Source: an uncultured bacterium (GTDB lineage Bacteria > Muiribacteriota > Ozemobacteria > Ozemobacterales > Ozemobacteraceae). Taken from it: a DNA stretch of 45,289 bases. Positions 24,366 to 33,400 of the stretch are shown in pieces. The first letter of the stretch is position 1; each line of letters begins with the position of its first letter. The stretch lies in contig ONIU01000010.1 of the NCBI GenBank assembly GCA_900317935.1, positions 1 to 45,289 on the forward strand. Reading direction: 5' to 3'. A program made the position numbers and the translations under genes. The notes below the pieces were generated by a model. The model had not been told where the DNA came from. It saw only the letters and a list, made by a program, of their open reading frames with translations, and ran no database searches.

Positions 24366-27300
24366 ATGCATCTTAAGTCGCTTGAGCTAATGGGCTTCAA
24401 GTCTTTTGGCCGTAAGACTGTTTTTGATTTTACTCCGGGACTAACAGCTATTATTGGTCCTAATGGTTCTGGGAAAAGCAACGTATGTGACGCTATTCGC
24501 TGGGTTTTGGGTGAACAAAGCGCCAAAGCACTTCGTGGCACAAAAATGTCCGAAGTTATTTTTGCTGGTTCTTCAGAATATAGGCCTTCTGCTTTTGCAC
24601 AAGTTAAATTAATTCTTGATAATGAAGACCATTCTATGCCTGTTGATTATACAGAAGTAAGCATAGGAAGGCAGCTTTTCCGTTCTGGTGAAAGCAATTA
24701 TATTTTGAATAATACAAGAACAACCATGACCAGTATCAAAGAAATGCTTATGGATACTGGTATAGGTAAAGATGGGTATTCAGTTATTGGTCAGGGTGAT
24801 ATTGACGATATTATTTTCCAGAGAATTCAGCCAAGACGTGCTTTGATAGAAGAAGCTGCTGGTATTACTCGTTTTAAGCACCGAAAAAAGAATGCCTTGG
24901 ATAAGCTGGCTCATACAAGAACTAATATGACCCGTATTACAGATATTATTTCTGAAATAGAAGGGCAATTAGGGCCATTAGCTGAACAGGCTGAAAAAAC
25001 TCGAAAATATCAAGCTTTGGCGGCCGAAATCAGACAGCTTGAAATAGACCTTATTCTTTATGACCTTAACTCTTTTTACGGCGAAAGAGAAAATATCAAT
25101 TCCATGAGAATTGGGCTTCTTGCTAGAATTGATGAAATAGACAAATTCCTGGCAGAAGTTGATGAAAAAAAAGCCGGAGCAAGAATTAAGTTTGATGAAT
25201 TCGACTCTCTTTTGAAATCCAGACAGTCTGAAATTAATTCAATTACTGGTCAGGTTGATACTCGAAGAGATAACATCAGCCAGCTTTTACAGAAAGTAAA
25301 TAGACAGCAGGCTAGAAGTGATGCTTTAAAAGAAGAACTTGCCAATATTGAAGAATCTTTGATGGCAGGCAATGAAGAAATAACAGATGCAGCCAACAGA
25401 CTTAGAGATGAAGAAAACAAAGAATCTGCTGTTTCCGAAAATATGCAGGAATTGGAAACTAACGTAGCCGCAGTTAGAACAGAATTAAATTCTCACATGG
25501 CTGCTGCTGCTAAAGATAAGGAATCGTCTTTAAAGCTTGCTATGAAAATGGCAGAATTAAAGACGAATATAAATATTGCTAATCAGCAGATTTCTCAGTT
25601 AGAACTTCAATTAGCCAAGGGTGAAACAAGTGTTGCTAATGCTCAGGCTAATATTGATGGCATAAAAGAAAAGCTCACTAAGCTTGAGAAAGATATTGGA
25701 ACCATAGAAGCTGAGATTGAATTAAATAAAAATCAGCTTAATAGTGAAAATAGCAGACTTGTTGTTCTTGAAAAAGATTGCAAGAATACAGAAGAAGAAC
25801 TTAATGGTATTGCTGAACAGATAAAACTGAAAACCAGCAGAAAAGCTATTGTTGAAGCTTTGATGCATAATGATAAAAGCGGTATTTATCGTGGGGTTCA
25901 AGCAGCCTTAGCATTGAAGGAAACAGGCCGTCTGCCTGGGATTTGCGGTATTGTTGGTGAATTAATCAGGGTTCCTAATGGTTATGAAGTGGCTTTAGAA
26001 ACTGCTTTAGGCGGTAGCATTCAAAGTATTATTACAAGAGATGCTGATACGGCTAAAGCTGCAATTTCCATTTTAAAACAGAATAAAGCAGGTAAGGCAA
26101 CATTTTTGCCATTAGATTTAATGAAAGCTCCTCCAACAGCTGATAAACCTAATTTTAAGGGTTGTCTTGGTGTGGCTTTAGATTTAATAGAGTTTGATGC
26201 AAAGTATTATACGGCATTGAGTAATCTATTGGGTCGTGTATTGGTTTTTGACAATATTGATAATGCTGTTGCATATACACGCATAAGCAGAAATTTCAGC
26301 CGTATTGTTACCTTAGATGGTGAAACTGTTAGTGCATCCGGTTCTATGACTGGTGGCGGCGAAGAAAAGAAGGCTGGTGGTATTCTCAGCCGCAAGCGAG
26401 AACTAGAAGATATTATTTCTTTGATAACTTCATTAGAAAGTAAACAAAGAAGTGTTAAAATGCAGTATAGCAAGCTTGCTACTGAACGTCAGAGACTTTT
26501 AGAATCAATAAAAGCAAGAGAAACCACTATTATTCAGCGTGAAAACTCACTTTCGTTTTTCAAGAGCCAGTATGAATTAACTAGTTCTGACCTTTCTTCT
26601 AAACAGAATGATTTTAATAATATAACAGCAGACCGTGCTGGTCTCAGCGATGGCTTAGCTCGTTATAAGAAAGAATTAGAAGATAATTCTGCTGAATTAA
26701 AGAATTTAGAACAGCAGAACAAAGACTTAACTGAAGCCTTAGAAAGTCAGAAAGATGTTGAAGCAGCTATATTAGCTCGTTTGGATGCTTTAAACGAAAT
26801 GATTGGCAACAAAAAGATTGAAAAAGCTCAGGTTTTAGAACGTATAAAAGCTATTCAAAAAGAAATTGATGCTGCCAATAGACGTAAACGTGATTTTGAA
26901 GATCGTAAAAAAAGAGCTACTGAGGAAGTTAATGAGCTCGATAAAATGACTGCTGAAGATAAACAGACTGTTGAAGTTTATCAGAAAGAAATAGATGAAC
27001 TTTCTAATAAACGAGATTCTATTAATCACGCTATGGAAGCTGTTCAGGAAGAATATACCAGAATGTCCAGGGAAATTGAAACCTTAGACAGAACCTATCA
27101 AAGCAGAGTTAAAATAGTTGATTCTACTAAGAATAAACTTAACGAACTTGATGTTAAGCTGGCAGAAATTAATACACATATTAACACCAAAGAGGGGATT
27201 CTTAACGGCGATTATTCTTATAATCAAGATCCTGCTTTGTTTAATCCTAAAAAGTATGAAAGTCGTGAAGATCTTTCCGGAAGTATAGACTTGAAGCGTT

Positions 27301-27992
27301 TTGAACAGATGGGGTTGGGAACTGTTAACCCTCTTGCTATTGAGGATTATGAAAAGACCAAAGAAAGATTTGACTTTTTGAATTCTCAGCTTGCAGATTT
27401 GAACGAAGCAGCTACTTCTCTTGAAGAGCTTATTGATGAAATAGAAAAGACTTCTACTGAAAAGTTCATGGAAGCTTTTAATTTGATTAATACAGCTTTT
27501 GAACATATTTTTGAAATCCTTTTCCCTGGCGGAAGCGGAACATTGAAGTTATCAGATAAAGAAGATGTGCTGAACTCTAATGTAGATGTTATTTGCAGAT
27601 TGCCAGGTAAAAAACTTACTACGCTTGAGCTTTTCTCTGGTGGAGAAAAGTCTATGATTTCTTTGGCTTTATTATTCTCTATTTTGGAAGTTAAACCGCC
27701 CGCATTCTGTTTGTTGGACGAAGTTGAAGCAGCTTTGGATGAAGCTAACGTTAAGCGTTTTAATAGAATGCTTCGCAGTTTTGCAGATAAGACTCAGTTC
27801 CTTGTGATTACTCATAATAAAGAAACTATGCAGACTGTAGATGTTATATATGGTGTAACTATGCAGAAGGGTGGTATTTCTAAGCCAATTTCAATCAGAC
27901 TTGAAGATAATGACAAGATTAAAGAATTTACTTTTGATGGTAAAGGCCAGCCTAAGGAACGAAGTATTAAGCTTACCGAAAAGGCAGCATAG
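24366..27992 (+). CDS. smc: Chromosome segregation protein SMC
   Basis: SMC dimers act with ScpA and ScpB to fold and separate chromosomes by ATP-driven loop formation. The 1208-residue protein is of normal length. Residues 1 to about 165 form the N-terminal ATPase half with Walker A G31-P-N-G-S-G-K37-S. A long coiled coil follows to about 500, then the hinge (about 505-660, with RLPGICGIVGELIRV and DADTAKAAISILKQNKAGK) and a return coiled coil to about 1040. The C-terminal half has the signature FSGGEKS at 1090-1096 and Walker B LLDEVEAALDE with D1118-E1119. No strong Shine-Dalgarno sequence precedes the ATG. ftsY follows 11 bases later, a very common pairing. Confidence 0.97.
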   Translation: MHLKSLELMGFKSFGRKTVFDFTPGLTAIIGPNGSGKSNVCDAIRWVLGEQSAKALRGTKMSEVIFAGSSEYRPSAFAQVKLILDNEDHSMPVDYTEVSIGRQLFRSGESNYILNNTRTTMTSIKEMLMDTGIGKDGYSVIGQGDIDDIIFQRIQPRRALIEEAAGITRFKHRKKNALDKLAHTRTNMTRITDIISEIEGQLGPLAEQAEKTRKYQALAAEIRQLEIDLILYDLNSFYGERENINSMRIGLLARIDEIDKFLAEVDEKKAGARIKFDEFDSLLKSRQSEINSITGQVDTRRDNISQLLQKVNRQQARSDALKEELANIEESLMAGNEEITDAANRLRDEENKESAVSENMQELETNVAAVRTELNSHMAAAAKDKESSLKLAMKMAELKTNINIANQQISQLELQLAKGETSVANAQANIDGIKEKLTKLEKDIGTIEAEIELNKNQLNSENSRLVVLEKDCKNTEEELNGIAEQIKLKTSRKAIVEALMHNDKSGIYRGVQAALALKETGRLPGICGIVGELIRVPNGYEVALETALGGSIQSIITRDADTAKAAISILKQNKAGKATFLPLDLMKAPPTADKPNFKGCLGVALDLIEFDAKYYTALSNLLGRVLVFDNIDNAVAYTRISRNFSRIVTLDGETVSASGSMTGGGEEKKAGGILSRKRELEDIISLITSLESKQRSVKMQYSKLATERQRLLESIKARETTIIQRENSLSFFKSQYELTSSDLSSKQNDFNNITADRAGLSDGLARYKKELEDNSAELKNLEQQNKDLTEALESQKDVEAAILARLDALNEMIGNKKIEKAQVLERIKAIQKEIDAANRRKRDFEDRKKRATEEVNELDKMTAEDKQTVEVYQKEIDELSNKRDSINHAMEAVQEEYTRMSREIETLDRTYQSRVKIVDSTKNKLNELDVKLAEINTHINTKEGILNGDYSYNQDPALFNPKKYESREDLSGSIDLKRFEQMGLGTVNPLAIEDYEKTKERFDFLNSQLADLNEAATSLEELIDEIEKTSTEKFMEAFNLINTAFEHIFEILFPGGSGTLKLSDKEDVLNSNVDVICRLPGKKLTTLELFSGGEKSMISLALLFSILEVKPPAFCLLDEVEAALDEANVKRFNRMLRSFADKTQFLVITHNKETMQTVDVIYGVTMQKGGISKPISIRLEDNDKIKEFTFDGKGQPKERSIKLTEKAA

Positions 27993-28003
27993 GGAGATTT
28001 TTT

Positions 28004-29461
28004 ATGAGTGACGAACCAAAAAATACTAATGAAACAGAAAATAAAGATATAGCAGTAAATGATAAGACTGAAAAAACTGTGGTAGCTTCAAAACCTTGGG
28101 ATGAAGCTAGAGTAGTAGTCTTTTTAATCGGTATTTGTCTGCTGATTGAAGGATTGCTTATTTATTATCAGGCTGGTTCTTCTCAGGTTTTAGTAGCAGG
28201 TACTACTGGCTTGGGCGGTCTTGTTATGATGCTTATGGCTTGGCTGCTACCTTTTGAAGATGATGAAACAGAGGATGATGAAAGTTCTTCAGATGAAAAT
28301 GAAGAAGAGTTAGAGTCTGATTCAGAGAAAACAAAACAGGTTTCCGATATTCCTCAATCAAAAATACCTACAGAAGAAAGACCTGTGGTTGCTGGTACTT
28401 CTGAAAAAAAGGAAGATAAACCTGTAGAAGAAACAGAAAAAAAAAAGCTGAATGCTGAAGAAGCAGAAAGCTTAAAAGAATCTGATAAACCACAAAAAGA
28501 AGAATTAACTTGGTTCCAGAGGCTTTCTTTTGGTTTAACAAAGACTAGAGAAGGATTTATCGGAAAGCTCAAAAAGCTTGTTTTTGGGACAACCAAAATT
28601 GATGCCGATTTAATGGATGAACTGGAAGAAACTCTTTTTGAAGCTGATGTTGGAGTCAAGACCACAGAAGAACTTTTAGATAATTTAAAGAAAAAAGTCG
28701 AAGAAGAAGAAATTAAAGACCCGAACGTTATTTATGAAAGTCTTCGTGATCAGCTCAGAAACAAACTTGCAAAATATACTGAACCTCCGAGATTTAATGC
28801 TAATGGTTTGACTGTATTTATTATAATTGGCGTTAATGGTGTTGGAAAGACCACAACTATTGCTAAATTAGCTAATAAATACAAGAAAGATGGAAAGAAA
28901 GTCATCCTGGCTGCTGGAGATACATTTAGAGCAGCCGCTATTGATCAGATTTCTATTTGGGGCGAAAGAGCGGGGGTAGAAGTTATTAGAGGGCAAGAGG
29001 GCGGAGATCCTGGTGCCTTAGTTTTTGATGCTATTCATGCTGCTAAAAAGCGTGAGGCAGATTTGCTTATCATAGATACTGCCGGAAGAATGCATGTAAA
29101 AGCCAATTTAATGGCTGAACTCAACAAGGTAATGAAGATCGTTCAAAAAGAAAGCGATGGCGGTCCTCATGAAATATTCCTTGTTCTAGATGCTACAACA
29201 GGTCAGAATGCTGTTCAACAGGCAAAACAGTTTAACGAAATCATTCCTATAACTGGTCTGGTAGTTACTAAACTTGATGGCACAGCAAAGGGTGGGGTTC
29301 TTTTTGCCGTTGAAGAAGAACTTAACGCTCCTGTTAAATTTATCGGTGTTGGTGAAAAAATGGATGATTTAATGCCTTTTGAACCAGAAAAGTTCCTGGA
29401 AGCTCTTTTTAACGACGACACAGATAAAAAGAAAGAAAGCGACTATAGGGTTGTGAAATAA
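28004..29461 (+). CDS. ftsY: Signal recognition particle receptor FtsY with N-terminal membrane helices
   Basis: FtsY receives ribosome-SRP complexes at the inner membrane and hands them to the translocon using GTP. The 485-residue protein has two hydrophobic helices (about 34-54 and 64-84), a very acidic Lys/Glu-rich linker (about 85-165), then the N domain (about 170-265) and G domain. The G domain has the P-loop G276-VNGVGKTTT, DTFRAAAIDQ, IDTAGRM, TKLDGTAKGG and ends FIGVGEKMDDLMPFEPEKF. True membrane helices replace the amphipathic anchor of the E. coli protein. GGGAG precedes ATG 28004. A REP-like repeat follows the gene. Confidence 0.96.
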   Translation: MSDEPKNTNETENKDIAVNDKTEKTVVASKPWDEARVVVFLIGICLLIEGLLIYYQAGSSQVLVAGTTGLGGLVMMLMAWLLPFEDDETEDDESSSDENEEELESDSEKTKQVSDIPQSKIPTEERPVVAGTSEKKEDKPVEETEKKKLNAEEAESLKESDKPQKEELTWFQRLSFGLTKTREGFIGKLKKLVFGTTKIDADLMDELEETLFEADVGVKTTEELLDNLKKKVEEEEIKDPNVIYESLRDQLRNKLAKYTEPPRFNANGLTVFIIIGVNGVGKTTTIAKLANKYKKDGKKVILAAGDTFRAAAIDQISIWGERAGVEVIRGQEGGDPGALVFDAIHAAKKREADLLIIDTAGRMHVKANLMAELNKVMKIVQKESDGGPHEIFLVLDATTGQNAVQQAKQFNEIIPITGLVVTKLDGTAKGGVLFAVEEELNAPVKFIGVGEKMDDLMPFEPEKFLEALFNDDTDKKKESDYRVVK

Positions 29462-29478
29462 AGTTCCCAATGTTCTTA

Positions 29479-29570
29479 TCCCCTTTTGTATAACCGCCAA
29501 AGATGGCGGTATGCAAGCGAGCGACAGGATGTCAGCGAGTTGCAAAGGGGGACTAATGGGGATTTTTAAA
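29479..29570 (+). repeat. REP-like repeat, copy R5, with two inserted hairpins
   Basis: TCCCCTTTTG (29479-29488) pairs with CAAAGGGGGA (29543-29552). Between the arms lie a hairpin ACCGCC-AAAGAT-GGCGGT (29493-29510) and an imperfect stem starting TGCAA and ending TTGCA with GACA-GGA-TGTC at its tip. The tail CTAATGGGGATTTTTAAA matches R1 and R4. The other copies have only a three-base loop at this place. Confidence 0.75.
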
Positions 29571-29682
29571 CAATTATATTGTGCTAATTGGCTATACATT
29601 TGTCATAAAAAGTAATTCTAATTTTATGGCAGATTTCAAGTTTTCGGATAAGCTCGTAAAGGGAATTTATATATATATTTCT

Positions 29683-30414
29683 TTACCTATAGTAATATCT
29701 TTTTTCCCATTTAGCCAAAGTATGATCTATATTTTCATTGATAGTATCAAATATCATTTGTTGAACTTCTTGTGAATTATCTTTTTCTTTAAGATTTTCT
29801 TTCAGTATTTTTATAGAATCTAAATGTTCTTCAACATCAATATTTGATTCTAATACAATATCAGAATAATCTTTTTCGTAGTCATATAACATATTATAAG
29901 GTATTAAAAGTCTTGTATTAAGCCATAATTCTAAATTATCAATTTTATTCAGTTTACGTTCACAAAGATTTGCTGATTTAAAACTATTGTGTAATTGTGA
30001 CAGTTTTTCTTCACTTTTAAATAAATTTAAATTTAATAATATATTTTGATAATTTTTTAAATCTATTTTTTTATGTATAAACCGGCCAAATTCTAAGCCT
30101 AGATTATTTAGATTTTTTTCCCAAATATCTGGTGAAATAAAGTTCATGTTTGGTGGTTGTACATTTCTTTTTCCATGAGATAAATAAAAATCAATCCAGT
30201 CTTTTGATACTTCACTTAAACGTTTATCGCAGTCTGGATGTTGTGAAGCCATTGCTATATAGGCTTTTTGGCATAAATCAATAAGCCTCTGACAGCGATT
30301 AGAAAAATCTGTTTGATCGAATGCACTCATATCACAGCAAAATAGCGCTTTGGGGATGAAAAATAAGAGCAAAACGATTCGTAGAATATTATGGCTTGTT
30401 TTTTTTATAAACAT
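29683..30414 (-). CDS. Secreted protein of unknown function, paralogue of the gene at 18055-18810
   Basis: The 243-residue protein has an N-terminal signal peptide (hydrophobic residues about 10-24) ending in LFCC, with Cys-Asp-Met after it. It resembles the protein at 18055-18810: Cys-Asp after the signal, then W-x2-F-Y, a PP and a second W about ten residues later, followed by L-x2-L-G. It is mostly helical and has four further Cys residues in its first 140 residues, unlike the other copy. No family is recognised. There is no clear ribosome-binding site. A hairpin separates it from the end of the giant-protein gene, so it may be expressed separately. Confidence 0.65.
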   Translation of the reverse strand: MFIKKTSHNILRIVLLLFFIPKALFCCDMSAFDQTDFSNRCQRLIDLCQKAYIAMASQHPDCDKRLSEVSKDWIDFYLSHGKRNVQPPNMNFISPDIWEKNLNNLGLEFGRFIHKKIDLKNYQNILLNLNLFKSEEKLSQLHNSFKSANLCERKLNKIDNLELWLNTRLLIPYNMLYDYEKDYSDIVLESNIDVEEHLDSIKILKENLKEKDNSQEVQQMIFDTINENIDHTLAKWEKRYYYR

Positions 30415-30432
30415 ACAGAGTTATTTATTAAA

Positions 30433-30462
30433 AATCACCTGTAGCTTATGCTACAGGTGATT
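30433..30462 (-). terminator. Hairpin after the giant exported protein gene
   Basis: AATCACCTGTAGC (30433-30445) and GCTACAGGTGATT (30450-30462) form a perfect 13-pair stem with a four-base loop. Read on the minus strand it is followed by TTTTAATAAATAA, a short T-run. It lies 25 bases after the stop of the 1656-residue gene and probably terminates that operon. Confidence 0.75.
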
Positions 30463-30486
30463 AAGTTAATCAGTTAACATTGATCT

Positions 30487-33400
30487 TTAGTTTCTTCTCT
30501 CTTCTTTTGTTTCAAGAACACGAGTTTCAAATGAGCTTTCAGCAATATTTATCGGTATTATTAAGGCTCTATGATTTCCTTGATGGTCTTTTGCATAGAC
30601 TGTTACTTTCATTTGTGGTTGTGTGCTTTCTACTAGCATTGGTAAGTCAACCGCAAATATTCCTCTAGGCTTAATTTTGAAAGATTCTTTCATATTGCCG
30701 TCTTTTTCATGAGAAGCAGTCTTTCTAATTTCTTGTTCTAGTAAAACAGAAGTATTATTTTCTATTTTTATCCGAGCTTCATTTAAGTCTAAGAATCCGC
30801 AGTTGTCATAAATGTTAACATTTATAAGAAGTCTGCCAGCACGTTTAAATGATGGAACTGCTGAAGCTAGGTAATCGCTTACTGTTGCAGAAGCTACACA
30901 TCCAGAAGGAGGTTCTGCATTGGTTGTTTTGTCGTAGTAGTTGGTTGTTCCTGGTACCAATGCGTTGACAACAGTTGGTGGTTCAGAGTCTAGATTTAGT
31001 TTATAAGTTTTTACTATTAAGTTGCTTGGAGCTAAATCTCCTACTGTTTTTGCACAGCTGACTCTATCATTTATGCCTTCAGCAAGTTGGAATACTATTC
31101 TTCTGTTGTCATTTGGAGAAACTAGTTCTACTTCTATACTAGGCGGGTCATTATCTATTCTATTTAGGTATACTTGCGGAGTAGCTTTAATTGATTCGTT
31201 TATCTCGCTATCGGTAAGGGTTTGGGGATAACCAGGTAGTTCAGAACCATACACAATCGGGTAATCTTTATCATAGAGATAATGAACATTATAATTGCTG
31301 TCTTTTCCCAATCCATCATAAAACTTACCAACTATGGTATAGCTCAATGATCCAACCCAGTTTTCCATCTGTAATCTATAATCTTTTGAAATCATAGCAC
31401 TTGGGGCTGCCCCTAATGTGCCTTTTGGCTCGAATATGCTAGAACTTAATTTTTCTGTATTTAATGTGTAAGTAGCAGTTATTCTCCAATTGTCGTCTGC
31501 ATAGAATGATGTGGAATCTGATGTTTGAGTAATTGTTACGGATTTAGAAATATCTGATTTCAATTCATATTTTTTATTAGCATTAGTGTTATCAAAATTG
31601 TTTATTTTCAGTACTTCTATTGCCATATTTGTAGCATCTAAGGCTTTATCTTCTGTCATTCTTTTTGCTTTTTCATTATATTTGCTTTCATATTCGATTG
31701 AAGAAAGGAAAGGATTATTGTCTGTTATTCCATATTTGAATTCACCTGGAATTGTTGGATCACCAGTTGTTTCTATATGAGGCAGATTTTTAATTTGTTC
31801 TAGGTCATGATTAAATGTTGGTTTTTCTTTGTCTCTTGCACAGATTGTGAAGTAAGGCTTTTGGTCTTCTCCATAAATCTTTATATTTTCATCTTTAGCC
31901 TTATAGCTTTGGTTTATTTTATTATCTAAACTGTTTATGTTTAATCTACTCAATACGTGAATTGGTGATGCGCCACTTGTTGATGTATAGGGAACAACAC
32001 TGCTGAAATAGAGGTGTGAATCATTTGGGTTTGCACCTAAATCATTATTTAACCATGTTACACGAGGATAAATAATTTCTAAATCAAGAGTATAATCCCT
32101 TGGATCTCTTGGAGTATTAATCATGCTGTCTATGTTGTCTATTGTAAAAGAAACTTTATATTTTCTATCTGCTTCATTTCCTTCAGGAGTAAATGTTGCT
32201 TTTTCACAAGTTCCTGAAGTTATTAAATCACCACGGTCAAAAATAGTATCTTCAGGATTTGAGATATCTCCCTGTGGAGTAACAGGTCTAAGATATAATG
32301 CCCACTGAATAAACTGTTTGTCTAGATTTTTATCAGTGTTAATTGAGCCATTAACTTTTGTTCCAGCTTTATAATCACCTGTTGAAGCACCTTTTATTTT
32401 TCCAGGATTATAAATATTCGGATTATAAGCTGCGGAAGGGTCAACATCACCAATAAAGTTATAAGCTCGAGGAGCGTCACCTATTATAGGCGTAATAATT
32501 CCTGGTAATTTTGATTTGGCTTCGGTATAAAGTTTTTTGTAATAATTGTAATCCCAAACTCCTATACCATCGTAAGTATCTAGATTTCCTGTGGTATTAC
32601 TTTCAACTTCTCTAAAGAATTGAGCCATAAAAGAAATTGTTATAGAACCGAATTTTCCTTCTTGGGTATTATTTGCGGCTATTCCTTCTACTGTATCGTA
32701 GTTAGAATCAGAAGTTTTGCTACCGGTTATATCATATTTCTTGTTATTTGGGGTGATGGTTATGTCTGTAATATAACTATCTGTTTTATTTAGTTTCAAA
32801 GCATTTGCATAAACTTGAATCAACTTAGGTTTAGTTGTAAATTGTTCTGTAGCTGAAGTAAGCTGATAGGGCCTTATGCCAGGTTGTCCCAAGTTGTTGA
32901 ATATGTTAAAGGTTACATCTGCTTGAATAATGTATCTGCCAGGTTGTTTAAATTTATATTTAAGCGATTTAAAATCACCGGTTCCTTCTATACTTTCTAT
33001 TTCTGAAATTAATTCTGCATTATCTAACGGAACTGCGACTTTATCTTCTACTTGTGCTATTTTCCAAGTGACTTTAGTATCAAAGCCTACAGCTTCAAAC
33101 ATATGTGATGGAAAACCACTGGCATTTCCATCTCCGTCTTCATCGTGAGCATATTCACCTTTTTCGTTTGGAATACTGTTCAATTTAACATCTTTAAAAC
33201 CAGTACCGTCTATGCTTCCAATAGATTTTAACTCTCTTTGTTTGCCTTTAATAACTGGTTTATAACCTTCAACTTTAAATTCTAATGTATTTTCTTCAGC
33301 TATTATCTGGTTTGGAGTATAATCCATTTTTTCGTCATCACTGTTTAAAGAGTCTATTACTGTTATATATCTAATTTTGGGAGCATCTATAGGTACTGGA

